A stretch of DNA of 23,363 nucleotides from RGIG426 sp045600765. GTDB lineage: Bacteria > Bacillota > Clostridia > Oscillospirales > Acutalibacteraceae. Positions 6,404 to 15,359 of the stretch are shown in pieces. The stretch is from NCBI GenBank assembly GCA_045600765.1, contig JAZRYM010000007.1, positions 1 to 23,363 of the forward strand, read 5' to 3'. The position numbers and the translations under genes are program-made. The notes below the pieces were generated by a model. It was not told the origin of the DNA. It did no database searches and was given only the letters and a program-made list of their open reading frames with translations. Every line of letters begins with the position of its first letter. The stretch's first letter is position 1.

Positions 6404-6452
6404 GTACCTATATTTATTTTATTATAGGCTACTTGCGGAAAGAAGGCGGAAA

Positions 6453-7874
6453 ATGGAACGCGAACTCTTTGTTCCGAAAGCGGAACTGGAACGGCAACTC
6501 CCGTTTGTCGAGCAGATTCGCGGCTACTATTCCGCGGCGCTTTCCGGGCGGCAACCGCGCGCGTTTGTGCGTACGTTCGGTTGTCAGCAAAACGTGGCGG
6601 ATTCGGAAAAAGTGATGGGAATGCTCCGTGAAATGGGCTTCACCTTTACCGACACGCCCGACGACGCGGATTTTATCCTCTTTAACACCTGTGCCGTGCG
6701 GGAACACGCGGAAGACCGCGTGTTCGGCAACGTGGGCGCGCTCAAACGCCTGAAAGAGCAAAACCCGTCGCTGGTCATCGCCGTGTGCGGCTGTATGGTG
6801 CAACAAGAGCACATCGCCGACAAGTTTTACAAGAGCTATCCGTTTGTGAGTTTGCTGTTCGGCACCCACCGTTTGCACGCGTTTCCCGAACTGTTTGCGA
6901 CCGTGCTCTTTTCCAAAAAGCGGGTGAAAGACATTACCGCCGAGGACGGCCGCATTGCGGAGGGGTTGCCCGTCTACCGCGGCGAAGATAAAAGCGGCGC
7001 GTGGCTCCCGATTATGTACGGGTGCAACAACTTTTGCACCTACTGCATCGTGCCCTACGTCCGCGGACGGGAGCGTTCCCGCCGACCGGAGGATATTGTG
7101 GCGGAGGCAAAGGAATTGATTGCCGCCGGATATAAGGAAATCACCCTGCTTGGGCAAAACGTCAACTCCTACGGCAAAGCGGAGGGGTACGACGTGGATT
7201 TTCCCGCCCTGCTGGAACAAATCAATGCGCTGCCGGGCGACTTTCTCATTCGCTTTATGACATCCCATCCGAAAGACGCGACCAAACGGCTGTTTGACAC
7301 CATCGCCCGTTGCGAAAAGGTGTCGCGCCATTTTCACCTGCCTTTTCAGTCGGGAAGTAACCGCATTTTGAAAGAGATGAATCGCCGCTACACCCGCGAG
7401 CAGTATTTAGACCTCATCACCTACGCCAAACGGGTGGTGCCGGACATCGCGTTTACAAGCGACGTGATTGTGGGCTTCCCGAACGAGACGGAGGAGGATT
7501 TTGAAGCCACCCTCGACCTCGTGCGTGAGGTGGAGTTCGTCTCGCTGTTCACGTTTATCTATTCGAAGCGCGAGGGTACGCCCGCCGCCACCATGTTTGA
7601 CCCCGTTACCCACGAGGAAAAGGGGAAACGGATGGCAAGGCTTACCGCTTTACAGGAAGAAATCGCCGCCAAACACTCCGCCGCAATGGTGGGCAAGCGC
7701 TTTTCGGCGATTTTGGAGAACGACGCGGGCGGATTTATCGAAGCGCGTCTGCCGGACAACCGCGTGGTGCGGGTGCAAGCGGACACGGCGGATTTAGGCA
7801 AGCGGGCGAACGTCACCGTGACCGAAGCCAAAAGCTGGGTGCTTTACGGCGAGGTTTCCGCTGTGTACGATTAA
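6453..7874 (+). CDS. miaB: tRNA-2-methylthio-N6-dimethylallyladenosine synthase MiaB
   Basis: Radical-SAM methylthiotransferase that converts i6A37 to ms2i6A37 in tRNAs reading UNN codons. The start is the ATG at 6453 behind AGAAGG and downstream of the promoter; the longer frame from 6264 would begin inside spoIIGA. The product is 473 aa. The N-terminal UPF0004 domain has its three cluster-binding cysteines at C44 (TFGCQQN), C80 (FNTCAVRE) and C114 (VCGCM). The radical-SAM motif CNNFCTYC is at 191-198, followed by IVPYVRGRERSR. A C-terminal TRAM domain covers about residues 405-470. It is first in a cluster with a YlbF-family gene, mutS, mutL and miaA. MiaA makes its substrate. Confidence 0.97.
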   Translation: MERELFVPKAELERQLPFVEQIRGYYSAALSGRQPRAFVRTFGCQQNVADSEKVMGMLREMGFTFTDTPDDADFILFNTCAVREHAEDRVFGNVGALKRLKEQNPSLVIAVCGCMVQQEHIADKFYKSYPFVSLLFGTHRLHAFPELFATVLFSKKRVKDITAEDGRIAEGLPVYRGEDKSGAWLPIMYGCNNFCTYCIVPYVRGRERSRRPEDIVAEAKELIAAGYKEITLLGQNVNSYGKAEGYDVDFPALLEQINALPGDFLIRFMTSHPKDATKRLFDTIARCEKVSRHFHLPFQSGSNRILKEMNRRYTREQYLDLITYAKRVVPDIAFTSDVIVGFPNETEEDFEATLDLVREVEFVSLFTFIYSKREGTPAATMFDPVTHEEKGKRMARLTALQEEIAAKHSAAMVGKRFSAILENDAGGFIEARLPDNRVVRVQADTADLGKRANVTVTEAKSWVLYGEVSAVYD

Positions 7875-7960
7875 GTACCGGGTGTGCATAACTTCCCGCC
7901 GCAAAGGCCACGCTATTCTTACGTCTCAAAATTTTATTCACATAAAGGAGAATGAACACT

Positions 7961-8374
7961 ATGGACCGTATTATTGACTTGGCGCGCGAAATCGGCGCCG
8001 CAATTCAGCAGGATGACCGCTATCTTCGGATGATGGCGGCGCAGGAAGCCGCTGACAAGGACGAGACCTTGCAGGGGCTTATCGGCGAATTCAACCTGAA
8101 ACGCATTGCGCTCGGCAACGAGGCGCAAAAAGAAGACCGCGACGAGAAGAAAATGGAGTCGCTCAACGAGGAACTGCGCACCGCGTACCAGGCGATTATG
8201 GATAACGCGGCGATGAAAGCCTACAACGACACGAAACCGGAGATGGACACCCTGCTCAACGCGGTGGCGAAAATCATCACGCTGTCGGCGCAGGGCGAAG
8301 ACCCCTATTCGATTGACGAGCACGAGGAGCATCATTGCGACGGCAGTTGCTCCACTTGCGGCGGTTGCCACTAA
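7961..8374 (+). CDS. YlbF/YmcA (Ric) family regulator with a Cys/His-rich tail
   Basis: Small helical protein of the YlbF/YmcA family. In Bacillus, family members with YaaT form an Fe-S-binding complex that modulates RNase Y and the Spo0A phosphorelay. AAAGGAG (7944-7950) lies 10 nt before ATG 7961 but only 1 nt before ATG 7952, so 7961 is preferred (137 aa). Residues 1-110 are predominantly helical, with an acidic/lysine-rich central segment. The last 17 residues hold four cysteines (C126, C130, C133, C136) and His 121, 124, 125 and 137, a likely metal or Fe-S ligand set. Its place between miaB and mutS matches Bacillus ymcA (ricA), which also lies between miaB and mutS. Paralogue assignment within the family is not certain. 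Confidence 0.88.
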   Translation: MDRIIDLAREIGAAIQQDDRYLRMMAAQEAADKDETLQGLIGEFNLKRIALGNEAQKEDRDEKKMESLNEELRTAYQAIMDNAAMKAYNDTKPEMDTLLNAVAKIITLSAQGEDPYSIDEHEEHHCDGSCSTCGGCH

Positions 8375-8412
8375 GCGATTTTCTTTGAATTTTACCGAAA
8401 GGAGGGAGAACG

Positions 8413-11001
8413 ATGGATAAAACAGGGATGACCCCGATGATGGTGCAATATCTCGAAATCAAGGAACAACACCCGGAATGTCTGTTGTTCTTCCGCCTCG
8501 GCGATTTCTATGAGATGTTCTTCGACGATGCCAAAGTCGCGTCGAAAGAACTGGAACTGGTGCTCACCGGCAAAGATTGCGGACTTCCCGAACGCGCGCC
8601 GATGTGCGGCGTGCCGTTCCACAGTTGCGAGGGGTATATTGCCCGTCTCGTCTCCCGTGGATACAAAGTCGCCATCTGTGAGCAGACGGAAGACCCCGCC
8701 ACCGCCAAAGGGCTTGTGAAGCGGGACGTTATCCGCGTGGTGACACCCGGTACCGTGCTCGAAAGCAGTATGCTGGACGAGAGCAAAAACAACTACCTTT
8801 GCGCCGCATTCGGCGACAAAGGGGCGGTGGGACTCTGCTTTGCGGACGTGTCCACCGGCGACGTGCGGGTAACCGAACTGTCGGGCGAGGATGTGAACGG
8901 ACGTCTGTGCTCCGAACTCGGGCGGTTTTCGCCGTCGGAAATTCTCTGTAACTTGGAACTCGCCAAAAACGAGATTTTTATGGGCTTTTCCGCCGAACGG
9001 CTGACCGTCACGCCCGAAGTACGGGACGAGGCGTGCTTTGACGAGCACGACCCGCGGATTGCCGACTGTTTCGGCGTGGTGAAAGCGCTTGCCGACCGCA
9101 CCGCCGCCAAACGCGCGGTGGGGTGTCTGCTCGGCTATCTGTACGAAACGCAGATGACGGGGCTTGAACGGTTGCGCGAACTCAACTACTACACCGACGG
9201 GCAGTTTATGCGGCTGGATGTTTCGACCCGCCGTAACCTGGAACTTGTCGAAACGATGCGCGGCAAGGAAAAACGCGGCTCGCTTCTCGGCGTGCTGGAC
9301 AAGACCAAAACCGCGATGGGCAAGCGCTTGCTTCGCGTGTGGATGGAGCGCCCGCTCTTACAGCCGGATGCCATCGACTACCGCTTGGACGCGGTGGAGG
9401 AACTGTGTCGCGACAGCGTGCTGTGCGGCGATTTGGAGGAGATGCTTTCCGGTATCTACGACCTCGAACGCATTATGACCCGCATTGTCTACGGCTCTGC
9501 CAACGCGCGGGAACTGCGCTCGCTCGCGCAGACCATTCGCGCCGCCGCTCCCGTGAGGGAGCGCCTTGCGGGCGCTCGCGCGGCGATGCTTTGCGCCGTG
9601 CGGGATGAGATGGACCCGCTCGCTGACGTGTGCGAGTGGATTGAAAGCGCGATTGAGGATGACCCGCCGCTGACCGTGCGCGAGGGCAAAATGATTCGTC
9701 TCGGCTACCACGCCGAAGTGGACGAACTGCGCTACGAAATGGAGCACGGCGGCGAGCATATCGCGCAGGTGGAGGCCGCCGAGCGGGAACGCACCGGCAT
9801 CCCGAAACTGAAAGTCGGCTACAACCGCGTGTTCGGCTACTACATCGACGTGCCGCGCTCCTTCACGGGCGAGGTGCCGCCGGAATATATCCGCAAGCAG
9901 ACGACGACCTCGTCGGAACGCTACATAACGGAAGAACTGAAACGCCTCGAATCCCGCGTGCTCGGTGCACGCGAGCGGTTGGATGCGCTCGAATACAAAT
10001 TGTTTGACGAATTGCGCCGCCGAATCGCCGACCAGTTGCCGCGTGTGCAGCAGACGGCGCAGGCGATTGCGCAAATCGACGTGTTGCGCTCCTTTGCCGC
10101 GGTGTCGGTGAAAGCGCGCTACGTCCGCCCGCATATCACCGACAACGGCGTGGTGGATATTCGCGCCGGCCGTCACCCCGTGGTGGAGAGTTTGCAGTCC
10201 GCGCCCTTTGTCCCGAATGACGTGCATTTGGACGGCGAGACGGAAAAAGCCCTGCTCATCACCGGTCCGAATATGGCGGGTAAATCCACCTATATGCGCC
10301 AAGTGGCGCTCATTGTGCTGATGGCGCAAATCGGGTGTTTTGTCCCGGCGGAACGCGCGGACATCGGCGTGGTGGACAGCATTTTCACCCGCGTCGGTGC
10401 GTCGGACGATTTAGCGAGCGGACAATCTACCTTTATGGTGGAGATGAGCGAGGTGGCATCCATTTTGACCCACGCCACCCGCGACAGTTTGATTATTTTT
10501 GACGAAATCGGGCGCGGAACGTCCACCTTCGACGGGATGAGTATCGCGCAAGCCGTTTTGGAATACGTGACCTCGAAAAAAATCGGGGCAAAAACGCTGT
10601 TTGCCACCCACTACCATGAGTTGACCGCTTTGGAGGGAACGCTTCCCGGCGTGGTCAATTACAGTATCGCGGTGAAAAAACGCGGCGAGGATATTACCTT
10701 TTTGCGCCGCATTATTCGCGGCCCTGCCGACCGCAGTTACGGTATCGAAGTCGCCAAACTGGCGGGTGTGCCGAACGAGGTTGTCAAGCGTGCGCGTACC
10801 ATTTTGGACGAGTTGGATTCGGGCGAACGTCCCGAGTTGCCGCCGCGTAAAGCGGGCGGGGAGGAGGACTTGCAAGTGTCGCTCCTCGACGTGATGGCGA
10901 GTCCGGTTTTGGATAAGCTGAAACGGTTGGACGTCAACACGTTGACCCCGATTGAAGCGATGCAGACGCTGTACGAACTGCAAAAAGAAGCGAACGAGTA
11001 A
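8413..11001 (+). CDS. mutS: DNA mismatch repair protein MutS
   Basis: ATPase that recognises mismatches and small loops and recruits MutL. AAAGGAGGG precedes the ATG. The 862-aa product is full length. The mismatch-binding domain carries F32-Y33-E34 (GDFYEMFFDD), the Phe-x-Glu that wedges into the mismatch. Connector, lever and clamp domains follow, with the clamp near residues 430-500 around KLKVGYNRVFGYYIDVP. The ATPase domain has Walker A GPNMAGKST at 618-626, the signature DDLASGQSTFMVEMSEV, and Walker B LIIFDEIGRGTST with D697-E698. FATHYHEL is the H-loop. Near the C-terminus QVSLL (821-825) matches the beta-clamp binding motif of E. coli MutS. It is followed 31 nt later by mutL. Confidence 0.98.
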   Translation: MDKTGMTPMMVQYLEIKEQHPECLLFFRLGDFYEMFFDDAKVASKELELVLTGKDCGLPERAPMCGVPFHSCEGYIARLVSRGYKVAICEQTEDPATAKGLVKRDVIRVVTPGTVLESSMLDESKNNYLCAAFGDKGAVGLCFADVSTGDVRVTELSGEDVNGRLCSELGRFSPSEILCNLELAKNEIFMGFSAERLTVTPEVRDEACFDEHDPRIADCFGVVKALADRTAAKRAVGCLLGYLYETQMTGLERLRELNYYTDGQFMRLDVSTRRNLELVETMRGKEKRGSLLGVLDKTKTAMGKRLLRVWMERPLLQPDAIDYRLDAVEELCRDSVLCGDLEEMLSGIYDLERIMTRIVYGSANARELRSLAQTIRAAAPVRERLAGARAAMLCAVRDEMDPLADVCEWIESAIEDDPPLTVREGKMIRLGYHAEVDELRYEMEHGGEHIAQVEAAERERTGIPKLKVGYNRVFGYYIDVPRSFTGEVPPEYIRKQTTTSSERYITEELKRLESRVLGARERLDALEYKLFDELRRRIADQLPRVQQTAQAIAQIDVLRSFAAVSVKARYVRPHITDNGVVDIRAGRHPVVESLQSAPFVPNDVHLDGETEKALLITGPNMAGKSTYMRQVALIVLMAQIGCFVPAERADIGVVDSIFTRVGASDDLASGQSTFMVEMSEVASILTHATRDSLIIFDEIGRGTSTFDGMSIAQAVLEYVTSKKIGAKTLFATHYHELTALEGTLPGVVNYSIAVKKRGEDITFLRRIIRGPADRSYGIEVAKLAGVPNEVVKRARTILDELDSGERPELPPRKAGGEEDLQVSLLDVMASPVLDKLKRLDVNTLTPIEAMQTLYELQKEANE

Positions 11002-11032
11002 GGGAAAAGCAACCGAAAGGAGGGGACGTTTT

Positions 11033-13030
11033 ATGGCGAAAATTCAAGTGCTTGACCGCCACACGGCGGAATTGATTGCCGCAGGCGAGGTGGTGGAACG
11101 TCCCGCCTCGGTGGTGAAAGAATTGTTTGAAAACGCGGTGGATGCGGGTGCGACCCTCATCACCGTGGAGATTGAGCACGGCGGCGTGACGATGCTCCGC
11201 GTGACCGACAACGGTTCGGGCATCGAACGGGAAGACGTGCCCACCGCCTTTTTGCGCCACGCCACCAGTAAGGTGCGCACGGCAAACGACTTGGAACGCA
11301 TCGGCACCCTCGGTTTTCGCGGCGAGGCGCTTGCCTCGGTTGCGGAGGTGGCGCGGGTGGAGATGATTACTCGCACCGAAGCGGAGGAGGTCGGCACCCA
11401 CTTTGTTATTGAGGGCGGCGAGCCGGGACTGTGCGAGGACGTGGGTTGTGCCGTCGGGACGACGGTGTGCGTGCGGGACTTGTTTTTCAACATTCCGGCA
11501 CGGATGAAGTTTTTGAAAACCGATATGGGTGAGGGCAACGCGGTGGCGGGCGTGCTTGACCATTTGGCGCTGTCTCACCCGGAAATTGCCGTCCGCTTTT
11601 TGCGCGACGGGAAAGAGGTGCTTTCCACCGCCGGTGACGGCGATATGTACGGCTGTATTTACGCCGTGCTCGGTCGCGAGTTTGCGAAAACGCTGACCCC
11701 GGTGGATTACGAAATGGGCGGTATTCGCGTGACCGGCTTTGTCAACAAGCCGGAATTCGGCCGCCAAAACCGCACGATGCAACGCTTTTTTCTGAACGGG
11801 CGTTACGTAAAAACCCGCACCGCTGCCGCGGCGCTGGAACAGGCATACAAAGGCTTGCTGATGGTCGGAAAATTGCCGACCTGCGTGCTGTATCTCGAAC
11901 TGCCGACCGATGCGGTGGATGTCAACGTCCACCCGACTAAGCTTGATGTGCGCTTTTTGCGCGATAAGCCGGTGTTTGACGCGGTGTACTACGCCGTGAA
12001 ATCGGCGATTGAAAATTTACATACCCGCAAGCAGGCGCATCTTCCCGCACCAAAAGGAACGGGAGTGGTGCCCGCCGGCGGTGGGTTTTCCGCTCCGGCG
12101 GCGGAACAGTTGCGGCTCTCGTTCGCGGCGTTGGAGACGAAAACGCCGCCCGCCGCACCCGCGGTGCCGCTTCCCAAATCGGAACCGGCAAAACCCGTTA
12201 TGCCCGCGCCGCTTGCGCCGAGAACGGTGCTTCACGACGACGGAGACAAGGACTTTTTCGCTTTCCGCGAAGCGGTGCCGACCGCAAAAGAGGACAAGCC
12301 GTCGCCGATGACCGAAACGCCGACAACCCCGCCCGAAGCGGATTTTGAAGTTGTAAAGGCAAATGACATTACACCGAAAACCGACGAAAACGTGTCCTCT
12401 GACGAGCCGAAAGTTCCGTTTGCCGCGTCGGAAATTCCGCTGACGACGGAAGTGGAGAAAAGCGGCGAAATCAAGGTGCTCGGCGAAGCGTTTTCCACCT
12501 ACATTTTCGCCGAGATGGACGGGGAACTGTACGTCATTGACAAACACGCTGCCCACGAGCGGATTTTGTATAACCGTCTGCGCGAAACGCCGCACAACGA
12601 GGCGCAACAACTGCTTTGCCCCGTCACGGTGACGGTGAGCGCGGAGGAGATGGAAGCGTTGACCGAGGCAAACGATGCGCTGGAAGCCGCCGGGTTTGAG
12701 GTGGAGGCGTTTGGCGCGCGGGACGTGATTGTGCGCGCCGTGCCGATGATGCTCGCCAACACGGACGTTGCCGAAACGATACTGGAAGTGGCGAGTGGAT
12801 TATGCTCCGGCAAAACGGAAGTGACGACCGACCGCCTCGATTGGCTCTATCACAACACCGCCTGCCGCGCCGCCATTAAAGCGGGCGACCGCAGTACCCC
12901 TGCCGAGTGGCAGTCGCTTGCGGAAGCAGTGCTTCATAACGACGCTATTCGCACTTGTCCGCACGGGCGGCCGGTGTGTATTACTCTTTCTCGCCGCGAA
13001 CTGGAAAAACAGTTCGGGAGAATCGTATGA
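11033..13030 (+). CDS. mutL: DNA mismatch repair protein MutL
   Basis: GHKL-family ATPase that acts after MutS and, in species without MutH, nicks the daughter strand. The start is the ATG at 11033 after AAAGGAGGGG; the longer frame from 10952 lies inside mutS. The 665-aa product has an N-terminal ATPase domain with IAAGEVVERPASVVKELFEN, DNGSGI, RHATSKV and GTLGFRGEALASV. A Pro/Ala/Glu-rich linker covers about residues 335-475, followed by a C-terminal dimerisation/nuclease domain. Nuclease motifs are DKHAAHERILYN (503-514), ACRAAIKAGD, CPHGRPV and the terminal FGRI. QQLLCP (525-530) resembles the beta-clamp motif. The first nuclease motif ends in Asn514 where the consensus has Glu. The stop overlaps the miaA start (ATGA), suggesting translational coupling. 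Confidence 0.97.
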   Translation: MAKIQVLDRHTAELIAAGEVVERPASVVKELFENAVDAGATLITVEIEHGGVTMLRVTDNGSGIEREDVPTAFLRHATSKVRTANDLERIGTLGFRGEALASVAEVARVEMITRTEAEEVGTHFVIEGGEPGLCEDVGCAVGTTVCVRDLFFNIPARMKFLKTDMGEGNAVAGVLDHLALSHPEIAVRFLRDGKEVLSTAGDGDMYGCIYAVLGREFAKTLTPVDYEMGGIRVTGFVNKPEFGRQNRTMQRFFLNGRYVKTRTAAAALEQAYKGLLMVGKLPTCVLYLELPTDAVDVNVHPTKLDVRFLRDKPVFDAVYYAVKSAIENLHTRKQAHLPAPKGTGVVPAGGGFSAPAAEQLRLSFAALETKTPPAAPAVPLPKSEPAKPVMPAPLAPRTVLHDDGDKDFFAFREAVPTAKEDKPSPMTETPTTPPEADFEVVKANDITPKTDENVSSDEPKVPFAASEIPLTTEVEKSGEIKVLGEAFSTYIFAEMDGELYVIDKHAAHERILYNRLRETPHNEAQQLLCPVTVTVSAEEMEALTEANDALEAAGFEVEAFGARDVIVRAVPMMLANTDVAETILEVASGLCSGKTEVTTDRLDWLYHNTACRAAIKAGDRSTPAEWQSLAEAVLHNDAIRTCPHGRPVCITLSRRELEKQFGRIV

Positions 13031-14016
13031 CCGCCGGCAAAGGGTTGCCGTCCGCGCCGCGCCCGCTTGTGGCGCTTGCCGGGCCGACGGCATCGGGGAA
13101 AACGGCGCTCTCGGTGGCGCTTGCCAAGCGCTTTTCCGCCGAGGTGGTATGCGCCGATTCGATGCAGATTTACGCGGGACTGTCGATTGGAACGGCGCGA
13201 CCGACCGCCGACGAAACGGGCGACGTGCCGCATCATTTGTTCGGGTTTGTCCCGCCGGAGCGGGCGTACAGCGTGGCGCAATACGCCGCCGATGCCCGCC
13301 GCACGATTGACGAAATTCATTCCCGTGGAAAGTTGCCGCTTCTTTGCGGCGGAACGGGGTTGTATCTTGAAGCGGTGCTTTGCAACCTGCAATACGCGGA
13401 CGAGCCGGAGGACGGCGCGGTGCGTGAGCGGTTGCGCGCGGAACTGTCGGAACGCGGCGGGGAAGCGATGCTCGCGCGGTTGCGGGAGATTGACCCGCTT
13501 GCCGCCGAAAAACTGCACCCGAACGACCACGGCCGCATTGTGCGGGCGCTTGAAGTGTTTGAGGTGACGGGTGTGACGATAACGGAGCAAAAACGCCGCT
13601 CTCGCGAAGTGCCGTCGCCGTATAAAAGCCAACTGCTTGTGCTCGATTACCGCGACCGACAAACGCTGTATGACCGCATCAACCGCCGCGTGGACAAGAT
13701 GCTCGCGGATGGGCTTGCGGAGGAAGCGCGCGCCTTTTTGTCTGCCGGACACGCGCCGACGGCGATGCAGGCGATTGGCTACAAAGAACTCATCCCGTGG
13801 CTTGCGGGCGAAAAAAGCCTTGACGAGGCGGCGGAGGATTTGAAACAGAGTACCCGCCGTTACGCCAAGCGGCAACTGTCCTGGTTTCGCCGGATGGACG
13901 GCGCCGCCTTCTTGTATGCGGACGATTACGCGACCAAAGAGGAACTGACCGCCGCGGCTGCCGAGCGCATTATCGCATATTTTGACGACACAATTCGAAA
14001 GGAGAAAACGGTATGA
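13027..14016 (+). CDS. miaA: tRNA dimethylallyltransferase MiaA
   Basis: Transfers the dimethylallyl group from DMAPP to N6 of A37 in tRNAs with A36-A37-A38, giving the substrate of MiaB. The start is the ATG at 13027, overlapping the mutL stop. The 329-aa product is about the usual size. Walker A GPTASGKT is at residues 19-26, DSMQIY at 44-49, the DMAPP/tRNA-binding GLSIGTARPT follows, and GGTGLYL starts at 108. The tRNA-binding C-terminal half contains QAIGYKELIPWL and KQSTRRYAKRQLSWFR. hfq, which often follows miaA, is absent. Instead the stop overlaps the start of an HlyD-like gene by 4 nt. Confidence 0.97.
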   Translation: MTAGKGLPSAPRPLVALAGPTASGKTALSVALAKRFSAEVVCADSMQIYAGLSIGTARPTADETGDVPHHLFGFVPPERAYSVAQYAADARRTIDEIHSRGKLPLLCGGTGLYLEAVLCNLQYADEPEDGAVRERLRAELSERGGEAMLARLREIDPLAAEKLHPNDHGRIVRALEVFEVTGVTITEQKRRSREVPSPYKSQLLVLDYRDRQTLYDRINRRVDKMLADGLAEEARAFLSAGHAPTAMQAIGYKELIPWLAGEKSLDEAAEDLKQSTRRYAKRQLSWFRRMDGAAFLYADDYATKEELTAAAAERIIAYFDDTIRKEKTV

Positions 14017-15359
14017 ATACGCTTGCTAAACGCATCCCCTTACTTGTGGTGGCGTTGTTTATCATCGCCTACGTGGGCTATCAGGGATTTTTGTACTTTT
14101 TCTCCTCATCGGTGGATTTTGAGACGGTCGAAAGTTTTACGGTGTATGACCGCCTGGAAGTGGAGGGCGTTGCTATTCGCAGTGAACAACTGTTGAAACA
14201 ATCTTCCTCCGGCTACGTGTATTACACCCTTCGAAACGGTGACCGCGTGGCGAAAGACGGCACCATTGCGCAGGTGTATCCTGCCGAAAGCGACGCGCTT
14301 GCCGAAAAAAACGTGGAAGCGGTGGATGCCGAGATTGAAGCGCTGAAAACCCTGCAAAAACAAGGGTCGGTCAGCAAAACCAATTTGGAAATGCTGAATA
14401 CGTTGCTTGCCAACGCCCAAAAGGATTTGGTGGAGCTTGTGAAAGAAAACGATTTCACACAGCTCGATTCCGTGCGGACGGAGATGCTGGAACTGCTTAA
14501 CCGCAAGCAAATTTTGGTGGGCAAAGTGGACAATTTTGAAGAGCGGATTAAAACCCTCCAACAAAAACGGGACACGCTCGCTTCGGACGATTACAAAAGC
14601 GCGACCAGCACGATTACGTCGCCGGTGGCGGGGTATTTTGTCTCGTCGCTCGACGGGTATGAGACGTTGCTTGACTACGATAACGTGACGGCGCTTACGG
14701 TGGACGATGTGCAAAAGGCTCTGGATGCCAAACCCAAAGCGGACACGGGCAGTGTCGGCAAAGTGGTGGGCAACTATGAGTGGTATCTCGCCTGCATTGT
14801 GCCGGTGGAAAAGTTGTCGTTGTTCGGCGAAAAAATGGAACTCAACGTGATGTTGCCTTTCGTGGCGGACGGTGCCATTCCCGTCACGGTGGAAAAAATC
14901 AACAAACAGGGTGACAAAGCGGTGGCACTTTTGAAATGCTCCTATATGTCCGAGTCGCTGTCGGCGGTGCGGTGTGAGCAAATTCAGATTTTGCTGACCG
15001 AATATTCCGGCTTGTACGTGCCGGATGAGGCGTTGCGCTTTGACAAAAACAACGAACCCGGCGTGTTTGCCCGTAACGGGACGACGTTGCAGTTCCGCCG
15101 CGTGAAGATTGATTATCATAGTGAAATGGGCAAATATTCGATTTGCGACCCGGATATGGGTACGGCAAAACTGGAAGCCGAGGTGGAGACGAAGACCGAA
15201 ACAACCGGAACGGGAACGACAAAAGCGGCGTCCGAGGATACCGAAACGCCCGAAAATTCCCCGCCCGACGAGGAGGAAAACGAAGCTCCGTATTTGAAAT
15301 TATACGACGATATGGTCGTGGGAGGGAAAAATCTCTATGAAGGAAAAGTCGTTCATTGA
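14013..15359 (+). CDS. HlyD-like membrane-anchored protein of the division cluster
   Basis: The 448-aa product has a single N-terminal membrane anchor (about residues 9-31, PLLVVALFIIAYVGYQGFLY) and then an extracytoplasmic part. Residues 40-95 and about 195-215 (TSTITSPVAGYFVSSLDGYE) look like the two halves of a lipoyl/barrel-sandwich hybrid domain. They flank a coiled coil at about 90-195. A beta-rich region and a Thr/Glu/Pro-rich disordered stretch (about 393-428) follow, then a conserved-looking end, LKLYDDMVVGGKNLYEGKVV. This architecture is that of HlyD-type adaptors, but no transporter gene is nearby. The gene overlaps miaA by 4 nt and yggS by 23 nt, so it is translationally tied to the division cluster. 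GAAAGGAG precedes the ATG. A role in envelope or division-site organisation is inference. Confidence 0.85.
   Translation: MNTLAKRIPLLVVALFIIAYVGYQGFLYFFSSSVDFETVESFTVYDRLEVEGVAIRSEQLLKQSSSGYVYYTLRNGDRVAKDGTIAQVYPAESDALAEKNVEAVDAEIEALKTLQKQGSVSKTNLEMLNTLLANAQKDLVELVKENDFTQLDSVRTEMLELLNRKQILVGKVDNFEERIKTLQQKRDTLASDDYKSATSTITSPVAGYFVSSLDGYETLLDYDNVTALTVDDVQKALDAKPKADTGSVGKVVGNYEWYLACIVPVEKLSLFGEKMELNVMLPFVADGAIPVTVEKINKQGDKAVALLKCSYMSESLSAVRCEQIQILLTEYSGLYVPDEALRFDKNNEPGVFARNGTTLQFRRVKIDYHSEMGKYSICDPDMGTAKLEAEVETKTETTGTGTTKAASEDTETPENSPPDEEENEAPYLKLYDDMVVGGKNLYEGKVVH

Noticed and set aside
6264..6452. N-terminal extension of MiaB to ATG 6264
   Set aside because: It would start inside spoIIGA on the opposite strand and upstream of the mapped-looking promoter (6375-6403). 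ATG 6453 has a ribosome binding site and gives a normal family length.
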